Positions 1-6,700 of a stretch of DNA of 10,000 nucleotides are shown here, piece after piece. The DNA comes from Baffinella frigidus (taxonomy: Eukaryota > Cryptophyceae > Cryptomonadales > Baffinellaceae): contig MU646849.1 of NCBI GenBank assembly GCA_026770585.1, forward strand, positions 267,014 to 277,013, in the 5' to 3' direction. The translations under genes and the position numbers were made by a program. Position 1 is the stretch's first letter; every line of letters starts with the position of its first letter. The notes below the pieces were generated by a model. That model was given only the letters and a program-made list of their open reading frames with translations. It was not told the origin of the DNA and searched no databases.

Positions 1-112
1 CCCCCCATTAACCCTAAACCCTCAACCCAAAAACAATAGAATCGTAAACCCAAAATCCTAAAAACCCGAAACCGTGGACCGCAAACCGTAAAGCAAGCGC
101 AGGGTTGTAAAC
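1..112. repeat. Degenerate telomere-like repeat, C-strand
   Basis: Loose CCCTAAA/CCCAAAA/CCCGAAACC words read on the plus strand, degrading towards position 110. They are interstitial-type and imperfect, so this is not a chromosome end. No coding block is seen inside. Confidence 0.8.
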
Positions 113-117
113 CCGCC

Positions 118-171
118 TCACTCTTGAGGAGACGGACACAATCTACGGATGAGCTCCTCGACCCAACCCAT
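118..171 (-). CDS. Possible terminal exon of unidentified protein
   Basis: On the minus strand, an acceptor-like CTTCTCAG at 172-179 precedes an open stretch of 17 codons (MGWVEELIRRL then CPSPQE) ending in a TGA stop at 118-120. The amphipathic VEELIRRL resembles the other helical blocks in this part of the window. It could be the last exon of the gene that carries the block at 429-553, or chance. The family is not recognised. Confidence 0.25.
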   Translation of the reverse strand: MGWVEELIRRLCPSPQE

Positions 172-225
172 CTGAGAAGGGCGCCGAGAGAGGTGGTGTG
201 TGAGCAGGACCTACAGGGGTACCTC

Positions 226-284
226 GCTCATAAAAAAGTACCCCCCCCTAGGACCCTACAGTAGGCCTATACCTAGGGCCTCAT
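226..284. mobile_element. Possible relic of the CATAGG foldback family
   Basis: Contains CCTACAGTAGGCCTA and flanking CCTAGG palindromic words like the core of the elements at 6747-6908 and 7764-7836, here in the opposite orientation. The ends are degraded and contain a C9 run. The relationship rests on short words only. Confidence 0.3.
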
Positions 285-324
285 GGCGGTCCTGGGGGGG
301 GGGCGGATTCTTCGAGGTGAGGAC

Positions 325-351
325 CTGGCTCTGGAGCATCTGGTCCACCTC
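325..351 (-). CDS. Exon-like fragment, helical, donor CAG|GTCCTC
   Basis: The minus strand reads EVDQMLQSQ followed by a consensus-like donor CAG|GTCCTC at 319-327. The upstream edge runs into a C-rich tract (minus-strand G run) and no acceptor is clear. EVDQML recalls EVALLDQIL in the block at 429-553, so this may be a diverged partial copy. Confidence 0.25.
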
Positions 352-428
352 GCCCCCCCGCACACAAAAAAAACGAGAGAAAAAACGTGAAGGGCAAAAA
401 AACAAAAAAACGTGTGAAGGAAGGGCAC

Positions 429-553
429 CTAGCCCAGCGAGAGAGCTCATCGAGGAAGGCAGAGCGCTCGATGAGGCGCTCTTCGCTCGAGGAGAGGATC
501 TGGTCCAGCAGCGCCACCTCCCGCGCCGTATCCTCCGCCCGCGCGGGCGGCGC
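429..553 (-). CDS. Helical exon of unidentified protein
   Basis: The minus strand has acceptor TATACAG (554-560), then 41 codons with no stop, then a possible donor CTAG|GTGCCC. The product starts APPARAEDTAREVALLDQIL and continues as a charged amphipathic helix (SSSEERLIERSAFLDEL), a likely coiled-coil or adaptor helix. A second copy at 672-748 preserves its first 20 residues exactly while changing mostly third bases (for example ACG/ACA, GCG/GCC, CTG/TTG), which argues that this frame was translated when the copies diverged. The family is not recognised. It may belong to a gene downstream of the MRS2-like gene on the same strand. Confidence 0.5.
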
Positions 554-660
554 CTGTATACGTATATACACCGCTCGTTAGCCGTATATACCTCTGTATA
601 TATGTCATGGATTATTTTAATATGTATATTCTGTGTTCGTGTGTACGTATATGAGAGAGA
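554..660. repeat. TATACG-rich spacer
   Basis: AT-rich stretch built from self-complementary words (GTATACGTATATAC, TGTATATATG), abutting the acceptor of the exon at 429-553. The same kind of spacer recurs at 749-860, 4582-4620, 6061-6120, 6305-6420 and 6495-6660. A GA-dinucleotide run lies at 652-664. Confidence 0.6.
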
Positions 661-671
661 GAGTGAAATTA

Positions 672-748
672 GGCGCTCGAGGAGAGGGGAGGATCTGGTC
701 TAACAAGGCCACCTCCCGTGCCGTATCCTCCGCCCGCGCGGGCGGCGC
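672..748 (-). pseudogene. Partial copy of helical exon 429-553
   Basis: Repeats the acceptor and the first 20 codons (APPARAEDTAREVALLDQIL) of the exon at 429-553. It then diverges by a small insertion, so the remaining helix is lost and the reading frame changes (PSPRAPN). The acceptor again sits against a GTATACGTATA spacer. Differences in the shared part are mainly at third codon positions. Confidence 0.6.
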
Positions 749-860
749 CTGTATACGTATATTCACCACGCGTTGGTATATTACGTACATATATCGTGGG
801 TTATCTTGAAAGTGTATATGGTGCGTTCGTGGGAGGCGCCTGTGTATACAGTATGTGTTA
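749..860. repeat. Second TATACG-rich spacer with a further acceptor relic
   Basis: Similar to 554-660: GTATACGTATATTCACC, TACGTACATATA and, at 831-845, another GGCGCCTGTGTATACAG, i.e. the acceptor edge of the same exon once more without the coding part. Confidence 0.5.
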
Positions 861-925
861 TTGTAGAGTTCGGCTTGGCGTGGATGCAGGGAGCGGGCCA
901 GGGAATTCCAGGAAATGGAGTTTGA

Positions 926-961
926 TGCTATCTTAGGCATGGATTTGATGACAAGATAGCA
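926..961. repeat. Small inverted repeat
   Basis: Perfect 9-bp arms TGCTATCTT (926-934) and AAGATAGCA (953-961) around an 18-base loop. It could be the remnant of a small foldback element. Apart from this, I see no gene or clear repeat between 860 and 1090. Confidence 0.4.
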
Positions 962-1093
962 CCCCCCACCCGTAACATGTCACAAAACAAGGGAGGTGCC
1001 CGAGCGGGCGGCGTCTGCCACGGACAAAGAAAAATCTGTCTAAGTTGATCATTCGAAGTTGACAGGCAACCCCAACTCATCGCTACTTCACAG

Positions 1094-1195
1094 GCTGCAA
1101 CCCTACACCCTGAACACCAAACATCAAACTCTCAACACTACACCCTACCCCTCCTAAACCGTAACCCGTCAACCCTCCTACACCCTAATCTTCGT
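1094..1195. repeat. Degenerate telomere-like repeat, C-strand
   Basis: Words such as CAACCCTACACCCT, AACCGTAACCC and CCTCCTACACCCTAA on the plus strand. The orientation is opposite to that of most repeats between 2000 and 8300. Confidence 0.75.
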
Positions 1196-1232
1196 ATACG
1201 TTGTATACTCGGTGATATATGACTCTGGGTAG

Positions 1233-1374
1233 GTGACTCTCGAGAGCATCTTTCTGCTCTCGCGTGTCGCCTCCCAGAAGCACAAACGGACCTTCTGAGT
1301 AGCGGTGACGCAAAGCACAAAAGATCGTAGACGACACGACCAAGGTAAACCTCGAGAAGGAGATGCCCACGCAG
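1233..1374. other. Duplicated exon-like block, strand uncertain
   Basis: The GC-rich block is open on both strands. Minus reading: VTATQKVRLCFWEATRES then RKMLSRV (1309 down to 1233), sharing VTATQ-x-VRLCF with the exon at 1621-1713. A further upstream piece (1374-1310) ends LLCFA, the same end as that exon. Plus reading: acceptor GGGTAG (1227-1232), then VTLESIFLLSRVASQK and HKRTF with a TGA stop at 1296-1298, followed by a second open piece IVDDTTKVNLEKEM. The word for KHKR occurs three times (about 1280, 1313, 1627) on the plus strand. Flanking repeats are C-strand here, which favours the plus reading, but the shared minus frame with 1621-1713 favours minus. Both strands share third positions, so codon bias cannot decide. 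The family is not recognised. Confidence 0.35.
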
Positions 1375-1385
1375 GGCTAGAGGGG

Positions 1386-1498
1386 GGGGGTATTCCAAAG
1401 TCATTTTTGTGGGAAAACGGTATTCAAAAGTCAATTTTGAGAAGAAAACGGCTCCAAGGGCGCCCCAATGGCTCAAAGGGCGCCCCTGGAATACCCCC
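1386..1498. mobile_element. MITE-like element with GGGGGTATTCCA ends
   Basis: Perfect 12-bp terminal inverted repeats, GGGGGTATTCCA (1386-1397) and TGGAATACCCCC (1487-1498). Inside are two tandem near-duplicates: a 30-31 bp unit (TATTCCAAAGTCATTTTTG... then TATTCAAAAGTCAATTTTG...) and a 20-bp unit containing GGGCGCCCC. There is no coding capacity, so any movement would depend on another element. No convincing target-site duplication. Confidence 0.55.
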
Positions 1499-1581
1499 AC
1501 GTAGCGCCCTGTGTAGTCCCCTTCAATGTGGTGAAGCAGATGAGCAAGGCGGTCGCTACCCCTACCATGATGGCTGCACCA

Positions 1582-1620
1582 TCCTAAAACGTAAAGCGTA
1601 AACCCTCCTAAGCCCTGAAC
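1582..1620. repeat. Short C-strand telomere-like stretch
   Basis: Degenerate AAACGTAAAGCGTAAACCCTCCTAAG-type words. It lies immediately on the low-coordinate side of the EF-hand-like exon, where repeat orientation switches relative to 1720-2100. Confidence 0.5.
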
Positions 1621-1713
1621 CGCAAAGCACAAGCGCACCATCTGAGTAGCGGTGACGGGAGGCGGACAGGCGGCGATGAGCGCTTGCAGTTCTTCCTTCG
1701 TCAGCTTATCCCC
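1621..1713 (-). CDS. EF-hand-like exon, 31 codons, phase 0
   Basis: On the minus strand a C-rich acceptor (CTAACCCCTGAACAG) precedes 31 codons ending TTTGCG|GTTCAG. The product begins GDKLTKEELQALIAAC, which matches the second half of an EF-hand calcium loop and its exiting helix: K-L-T-x-E-E-L with the conserved final Glu. The first half of the loop would be in an upstream exon that I cannot find. It continues PPPVTATQMVRLCFA. The VTATQ-x-VRLCF part is repeated at 1233-1309. Length divisible by three, and both splice sites present. It may be part of the same unidentified gene as 429-553. A chance match to the EF-hand consensus remains possible because only half a loop is visible. Confidence 0.45.
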
Positions 1714-1773
1714 CTGTTCAGGGGTTAGGCTTCAGGCTTCGGGAGCACACGTCCAATGTAAATCAACTCCGGG

Positions 1774-1982
1774 TAGAGCCAATGTGGTAGGGACTTGGCC
1801 AAATCGAACTTCGAAGGTACGAAGATGCGAACTTCTAGATGGACTCTTTTTGACATGTAGTGTTTTAAATTCAAATTGTGCAGTACAAATCATAATGTTT
1901 TCTAATAATTACGGTCCACCTAGAAGTTCGCATCTTGTAACTTCGAGGTTCGATTCGGCCCAGTCCTACAACATGGGCTCTA
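1774..1982. mobile_element. Foldback (MITE-like) element, about 72-bp arms
   Basis: Starts TAGAGCC and ends GGCTCTA. The arms (about 1774-1845 and 1913-1982) are imperfect inverted repeats, best in the stretch AAGATGCGAACTTCTAG (1822-1838) and its complement CTAGAAGTTCGCATCTT (1920-1936). The 67-base centre is AT-rich with no ORF of note. It is flanked by GGG on both sides, which is too short to call a target duplication. Confidence 0.7.
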
Positions 1983-2100
1983 GGGCTTCGGATTCAGAAA
2001 TTCGGGTTTGGGTCGTAGGGTTTAGGGTGTAGGGTTTGGGGTGTGGGGTGTAGGGGTTCGGGTTGAGGGTTTACAAAAGGCAAGGTGAAGCAACTCCAGG
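1983..2100. repeat. Degenerate telomere-like repeat, G-strand
   Basis: TAGGGTTTAGGGTGTAGGG, GGGTGTGGGGTGTAGGGG and related words. This is the first of the G-strand blocks that fill introns and spacers up to about 8300. Confidence 0.8.
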
Positions 2101-2141
2101 GGGTGGGGTGTAGGAAGCCTCCAGGGTTTCGGGTTTCGGAC

Positions 2142-2189
2142 CTCGGGAAGACGGAGGGAGAGGCCCGGGTCCGCGCGGAGCGGGTAGTG
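2142..2189 (-). pseudogene. Copy of the short exon 2726-2776
   Basis: The minus strand reads HYPLRADPGLSLRLPE followed by donor GAG|GTCCGA, closely matching HFLLRADPDLSLRLSE at 2726-2776. The donor is kept but the acceptor side is replaced by a CCACTACC-containing sequence without a clear AG. It is either a 5'-truncated copy or an alternative version of the exon. Confidence 0.5.
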
Positions 2190-2200
2190 GTTTTTATCCG

Positions 2201-2252
2201 GGGATAGCGGATAAGGGAGGCAGCCCGGGATAGCGGATAAGGGAGGCAGCCC
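2201..2252. repeat. 26-bp direct tandem repeat, two units
   Basis: Two identical 26-bp units (2201-2226 and 2227-2252), each starting GGGATAGCGGATAAGGGAGG. The first, together with the preceding TTTATCCG, forms a short hairpin TTATCCG/CGGATAA. Confidence 0.85.
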
Positions 2253-2290
2253 GTAAGCTAGAGGTCCTCAGTTCAAACCAGGGGAGACCT
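2227..2290 (+). other. tRNA-like (SINE-like) remnant with A- and B-box words
   Basis: TAGCGGATAAGG (2231) fits most of the RNA polymerase III A-box and GTTCAAACC (2271) fits the B-box consensus GTTCRANNC. Their spacing of 40 is close to, but shorter than, that of a tRNA gene. A cloverleaf does not form (D, anticodon and T stems do not pair), so this is not a functional tRNA gene. A run of five T follows at 2292. It is possibly the head of a tRNA-derived short retroelement or a coincidence. Confidence 0.3.
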
Positions 2291-2291
2291 A

Positions 2292-2396
2292 TTTTTCTTT
2301 CATTTCCTGGCATCGAAAATTACTACACAATTCATTCTGCTGGTAATATGAAAGCATTTGTGTAGTAATTTTTGTTGCCAGAAAACGAAAGAAAAA
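2292..2396. mobile_element. Foldback element with 39-bp arms
   Basis: Arms 2292-2330 and 2358-2396 are inverted repeats with 4 mismatches in 39, around a 27-base loop. The inner end of the left arm is GAAAATTACTACACAA. A related word, GAAAATTACTACAAG, occurs in the insertion at 9765-9847. The whole element is AT-rich against GC-rich surroundings. Confidence 0.75.
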
Positions 2397-2405
2397 CAGG
2401 GTTCC

Positions 2406-2450
2406 CCGGACAAGATCTGCTTCCTCTGGGTCCCTCCGCCTCTCCGAGTC
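2406..2450 (+). pseudogene. Inverted, internally deleted copy of exon 2726-2776
   Basis: The plus strand here has CTTCCTCTGGGTCCC then CCGCCTCTCCGAG, which aligns to the coding sense of the minus-strand exon 2726-2776 with about 10 bases missing in the middle. It is followed by C-strand telomere-like repeats, so exon copy and repeat are inverted together. Confidence 0.4.
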
Positions 2451-2545
2451 CCCAAATGCTAAACCCTAAATCCAAAGCCGAGGTCCCAAATGCTACACCC
2501 TCAACCCAAAACCGATTTCACAAATGCTACACCCCAAACCCTGGT
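2450..2545. repeat. C-strand telomere-like repeat with CAAATGCTACACCC units
   Basis: Three imperfect units beginning CAAATGCTAMACCC at about 2453, 2487 and 2521, period near 34. A GCCGAGGTCCCA word, resembling an exon end and donor, lies at about 2476. Confidence 0.65.
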
Positions 2546-2577
2546 ATTACACAAGAAGAAGTTGCTTTACTTTAGTA

Positions 2578-2724
2578 TGACAAAACCATAGGAAATGTCG
2601 GGGGTCTGGGACCTCAGTTCAGGGTTTGGGGTCTTGGGTTCATGGTTAAGGGTTATGGTAATGTCGGGGGCCTGGGACCTCGGTTTAGGGTTTGGGGTCT
2701 GGGGTTTAGGATTTAGGGTTTAGA
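2578..2724. repeat. G-strand repeat including a 40-bp direct duplication
   Basis: Sequence 2594-2633 (AATGTCGGGGGTCTGGGACC...) recurs at 2660-2699 with few changes, period 66. On the minus strand each copy reads ...GAGGTCCCAG..., an exon-end-plus-donor-like word. The rest is TTTAGGG/TTTGGGG. Confidence 0.7.
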
Positions 2725-2725
2725 C

Positions 2726-2776
2726 CTCAGAGAGGCGAAGGGAAAGGTCTGGGTCCGCGCGGAGCAGGAAGTGTAT
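2726..2776 (-). CDS. Short exon of unidentified protein (17 codons, phase 0)
   Basis: The minus strand has acceptor CGAAGCAG (2777-2784), 17 codons (IHFLLRADPDLSLRLSE) and donor GAG|GTCTAA. The codons are GC-rich at third positions, and a second copy (2142-2189) retains 12 of 16 aligned residues. The family is not recognised. It could be a distal exon of the MRS2-like transcript or belong to a separate gene; no stop codon or poly(A) signal separates them clearly. Confidence 0.45.
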
Positions 2777-2779
2777 CTG

Positions 2780-3055
2780 CTTCGGGTTTCGGGTTGAGGG
2801 TTTGGGGTGCAGGGGTGTAGGGTGTAGGGTTTAGAGGCTGGGGTTTAGGGTTTGGGGTTTGGGGTTTAGGGTTTGGGGGTTGGGGTATAGGGTTTAGGGT
2901 TCAGGGTTTAGAGGTTGGGATTTAGGGTTTGGGATTCGGGGTTTAGAGGTTGGGGTTTGGGGTTTGGGATTTGGGGTTTAGGGTTTAGGGTTTAGGGTTT
3001 AGGGTTCAGGGTTCAGGGTGTAGGGTTTAGGGTTTAGGGTTTAGGGTTTCAGCCT
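2780..3055. repeat. Long G-strand telomere-like repeat
   Basis: Mixed TTTAGGG, TTTGGGG, TTCAGGG and TTGGGG units. Perfect TTTAGGG runs occur near 2975-3003 and 3025-3045. No coding block. The minus-strand (transcribed) sense is CCCTAAA. Confidence 0.9.
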
Positions 3056-3300
3056 GTAAAACTTCAACTGCAGGGACAGAGGGCAGGTGGGGGTGGGGGG
3101 TGGGGCGATGCATGGTCGAGGTTGAAGGCAGGGGGAGAGGGCAGTGTTTTTTTGGGGGGGGGTGCATGGTCGAGGATTTAGGGTTCATGCTTCATGGTTT
3201 AAGGTTCAGGGTTCAGGGTTCATGGTTTAGGGTTCATTGTTCATTGTTTAGGGTTGAGGGTTTAGGGTTCAGGGTTAAGAATTTAGGGGGGGGGTAGGGG
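3056..3300. repeat. G-run and TTCAGGG/TTCATGG repeat with GCATGGTCGAGG copies
   Basis: Contains GCATGGTCGAGG at about 3110 and 3163, each preceded by a run of G, as at the low-coordinate end of the exon 3307-3351. These are the last few codons (LDHA on the minus strand) repeated. The rest is TTTAGGG/TTCATGG repeat. Confidence 0.65.
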
Positions 3301-3306
3301 GGGTGA

Positions 3307-3351
3307 TGCATGGTCGAGGTTGACGAGGACGTTACGGAGTGCTCGGAAGTC
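3307..3351 (-). CDS. Short exon-like block, 15 codons
   Basis: The minus strand has acceptor CCCGAAACCAG (3352-3362), then DFRALRNVLVNLDHA. The 3' edge has no GT; a non-canonical GC donor (CAT|GCATCA) is possible. It is phase-compatible with following the TM2 exon, so it could be part of a C-terminal extension of the MRS2-like protein. The family is not recognised. Confidence 0.35.
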
Positions 3352-3357
3352 CTGGTT

Positions 3358-3650
3358 TCGGGTGTAGGGTTTAGGTTTTAGGGTTTAGGGTTTAGGGTTT
3401 ATGGTTTATGGTTTATGGTTTAGGGTTTGGGTTTAGGGTTTGGAGGTTGGGGTTCAGGGTTCAGGGTTTAGGGTTTAGGGTTTAGGGTTTAGGGTTTAGG
3501 GTTTAGGTTTGGGGTTTGGTGTTTCGGGTGTGGGGTTTGGGGTTTGGGGTTTGGGGTTTGGGGTTTGGGGTTTAGGGTTTAGGGTTTAGGGTGTAGGCTT
3601 TCAGGGTTGAGTGTTGAGCGTTTAGTGTTTAGCGTTAGGGTGTAGGGCGT
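3358..3650. repeat. Long G-strand telomere-like repeat
   Basis: Blocks of perfect TTTAGGG (3375-3400, 3473-3508), TTTGGGG (3535-3577) and variants TTTATGG and TTGAGCG. No coding block. Confidence 0.9.
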
Positions 3651-3657
3651 ACTGAAC

Positions 3658-3755
3658 CTGCATGCGTTTGCTCTGGAGGCGCGAGGAGTTCTTGAGCTGC
3701 GAGAGGCCCATGAGCGTGATGCACGCGGAGGTGCCCACCGCCGCCACCACCACAC
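3658..3755 (-). CDS. MRS2: MRS2-like exon: TM2 and C-terminal tail
   Basis: After the acceptor CTCGCAG the exon starts in phase 1 (GT completes the Gly codon begun in the GMN exon) and encodes VVVAAVGTSACITLMGL, a hydrophobic segment fitting TM2, then the basic tail SQLKNSSRLQSKRMQ. It ends CAG|GTTCAG. If that donor is not used, the frame continues about 11 codons to a TAA. Two more copies of its first 20 or so codons lie upstream (3871-3938, 3985-4038). Confidence 0.8.
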
Positions 3756-6700
3756 CTGCGAGTTTGGGGTTTGGGGTCTCTATGTCTCGCGTATAATTTT
3801 TTCAAGGGTTATTTTTAGGCGCTGAAATTAGTTAAATTGGCTTTAACATAGTGATCAGCGTCTCCACCTAGTTCTTGAGCTGCGAGAGGCCCATGAGCGT
3901 GATGCATGCCGATGTGCCCACCGCCGCGACCACCACACCTGCGGAGGCCAGCACTTCTCAGGAGAGCACCACAGGCACGACTGGGGAGGCCCAGGAGCGT
4001 GATGCATGCCGATGTGCCCACCGCCGCGACTACCACGCCTGCGGTGGGGGCTGGAGTTTGGGTACAACATGGACCCTAAACCCCGAGACCGGGTTAGGGG
4101 TTGAGGTCTTAGGGGTGAGGAGTGATGGGTGAGGGGTGAGGGTTTCGGGGTGACGGGCCTGGTTGAGGGTGTGGCGTTTGGGGGTGCGTTTGCCGTATTG
4201 TAGGATCGTGGGCTAGTAAATTTTGTTCCGGGGATCGACTTGATGACGTGGGAAAGGGGAGGCTCGTAACCTAGAAAGACGAGCGGGCTTACGTTCTCGG
4301 CGCCGTGCATCACGTCCATCTCTCACAATCCCCGCAGTTGACTAACCCGGGCGAAATTTGTACCGGGATGCGGACGCGACTGGGCAGAATCAGTACCAAG
4401 AAATCCAGTAATTAGTCAACTGATGGGGGAGGCTCGTAACCTGCAAAGACGAGCGGGGAGACGTTCTCGGCGCCGTGCGTCACGTTCCCCCATAACCTCA
4501 CAACCCCGCTGTGGTTGACTAACCCGAGCATTTTTTGTACCGGGACGAGGACGCGACCGGGCAGGGTCGGTACCAAGAAACGGTATATGTACATATACAC
4601 GCTGTATATACATATAAATGCTGGAATTAGTCAACTGATGGGGGGAGGCTCGTAACCTGCAAAGACGAGCGGGGAGACGTTCTCGGCGCCGTGCGTCACG
4701 TTCATCCCGAAGAACCCCGCCACCTGAGGGTGTAGCGTTTTGGGTTTAGGGTTTATGGTTTATGGTTTAGGATTTGAGGTTTAGGGTTTGGGGTTTAGGG
4801 TTTAGGGTTTGGGGTTTAGGGTTTAGGGTTAAGGGTTTGGGGTATTGGGTTGAGGATTTAGGGGCTGGAGTGTCGGGTTTGGGGTGTAGGGTTTGGGGTT
4901 GAGGGGTTGGGGTTGGGGTTTAGTGGTAAGGGTTTTGGGTGTGACCGTCATCGAGAAACCGAGCGAGACTGCCGCGATCGACAGCCGCAGATCCTGTATA
5001 CCGTTTCGAGGTTTGGTGGTTGGGGTTTTGGGGTCCGGATTTCAGGCTTGGGGGTTCGGGTTTTGGGACTCGGGGTTCGGGATTCGCGATCGACATCCGC
5101 AGATCCTGCAAAGCGTTTCGGGTTTCGGGTTCGGGGATTCGGGTTTCGGGTTTCGGGTTCGGGGATTCGGGTTTCCGGTTTTGGGGTTTCGGGCTTCGGG
5201 GTTGGGAAGTTGAGTGTTTAGGGTGTGGGGGTTGGAGTTTCGGGTTTCAGGAGTCGGGTCTCGGGTGTCCGGTTTCGGGTGCCGGGTTAGCAGGCTGCCG
5301 ATTAGAGTTTGGGGTTGAGGATTGAGGGTTTAGGGTTTGGGGTTGAGGGTGGTGGGTTGAGAGTGAAGGGACCATCTTGGCGATGCGGTTGCGGGTGTTG
5401 TCGAGCGAGAGCGCGTACACCTGGTTTAGTGTTTAGGGTTTAGGGTTCAGGGTTGAGGGGTGAGGGGTGAGGGTTTGGGGTTTAGGGGTTAGGGTTTAGG
5501 GTCAGGGGTTAGGGTTAGGGTTTGGGGTTTAGGGTTGAGTGTTTAGGGTTTAGGGTTTACGGTTTACGGTTTAGGGTTTAGGGTTTAGGGTTTAGGGTTT
5601 AGGGTGTAGGGTGTAGGGTGTAGGGTGTAGGGGTTACTGCGCGGGTGCTCTCGATCTGCCGGCCGATCTCGGCGATGCGATCAAGCAGGTCCTCCATGCG
5701 CGTGCGGTACGTCTCCATCACCAACTCCACCTACGCTCACCGTTCGGGGAATTTATTAGGGTACCGGACCAAAACTGGGGTAGTCAGGCCTACGGTATTA
5801 TCTACGGTAGGCGTAGGGTTTTTCGTATGAGCGGTACGTCTCCATCACCAACTCCACCTGCGTTCACCGTTCCGGGAATTTGAGCCGTCAGAAACCGGGA
5901 AGGCGCCAGAGGGTAGGTCAAAATAATCCCTACCCGGTACAAAAACGTGCAGGTCGTGTCCAGGGTCTGGACCTGCATGTGCTCATCCGGTGGCGCGGGT
6001 GCCCCCGTCTCCTGACGAAACGTGGGATAGCACGCGGCCACGTCCCCATCCTAACCGGGCTACACAAGTATGTGTACAGCCTCTACATCTATTATTCATG
6101 TCTATACATCTATTATACGTTCCTTCCCAGGTACAAAAACGCGTGTCGCGCACGTGGTCACGTCCGGGGTCTCGACCTGCATGTGCTCATCCGGTGGCGC
6201 GGGAGCCCCTGTCTCCTGGCGGAAGGTGAGATAGCACGCGGCCATGTCCTCGTCGGTCGCGATGAGCTGGTCCAGCGTCTTGAACGTCCTGTCCAACCTC
6301 ACCTGCCCAACATATATATATATATCACGGATACGCGTGTTCGTATACTATCTATACGCGTTTGTATATGATATATAGCGTTCGTATATGATATATACAC
6401 GCTTGGTATATGCTCCGTATGGAGCGTGCCGTTTCCTCGTCCGTCGCGATCAGCAGATCCAGCGTCTTGCACGTCCTGTCGAGTCGCACCTGACGAACAT
6501 ATATGAAGCATATATCATGCACTTGCATATATCATGCACGTGTCACATTGTTTGCATTTCGTGTTCTAATCAGCATTTCGTATACTATGTATACGCGTGT
6601 TATACATCGTATCATACGCGTGATATATGGTGTATTTGGTGGGAAGGTATACCTTCCCTAGGTGAGATAGCACGCGGCCATATCCTCGTCGGGCGCGATA

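Noticed and set aside
200-703. 167-codon plus-strand ORF
   Set aside because: Antisense to the helical exon at 429-553, with low-complexity Lys/Arg and AT-rich spacer translation; no family features.
926-961. Transcription terminator hairpin
   Set aside because: Eukaryotic genome, and the inverted repeat is followed by C, not T; kept only as a small inverted repeat.
1138-1641. 167-codon minus-strand ORF
   Set aside because: Crosses a MITE and two separate exon-like blocks in changing frames; only parts agree with exon copies.
2227-2290. Functional tRNA gene
   Set aside because: A- and B-box words are present but none of the cloverleaf stems pair.
2780-3055. Chromosome end (true telomere)
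   Set aside because: The repeats are interrupted, mixed in unit and flanked by exons on both sides, so they are interstitial.
4893-5325. Overlapping plus-strand ORFs giving GFRVSGSGIRVSGFG-like peptides
   Set aside because: They are translations of TTTCGGG/TTCGGGG repeat in several frames at once. True exons here are on the minus strand.
5880-6371. 163-codon plus-strand ORF
   Set aside because: Antisense of two copies of the DEDMAACYLT exon plus AT-rich spacer; its internal duplication is explained by the exon copies.
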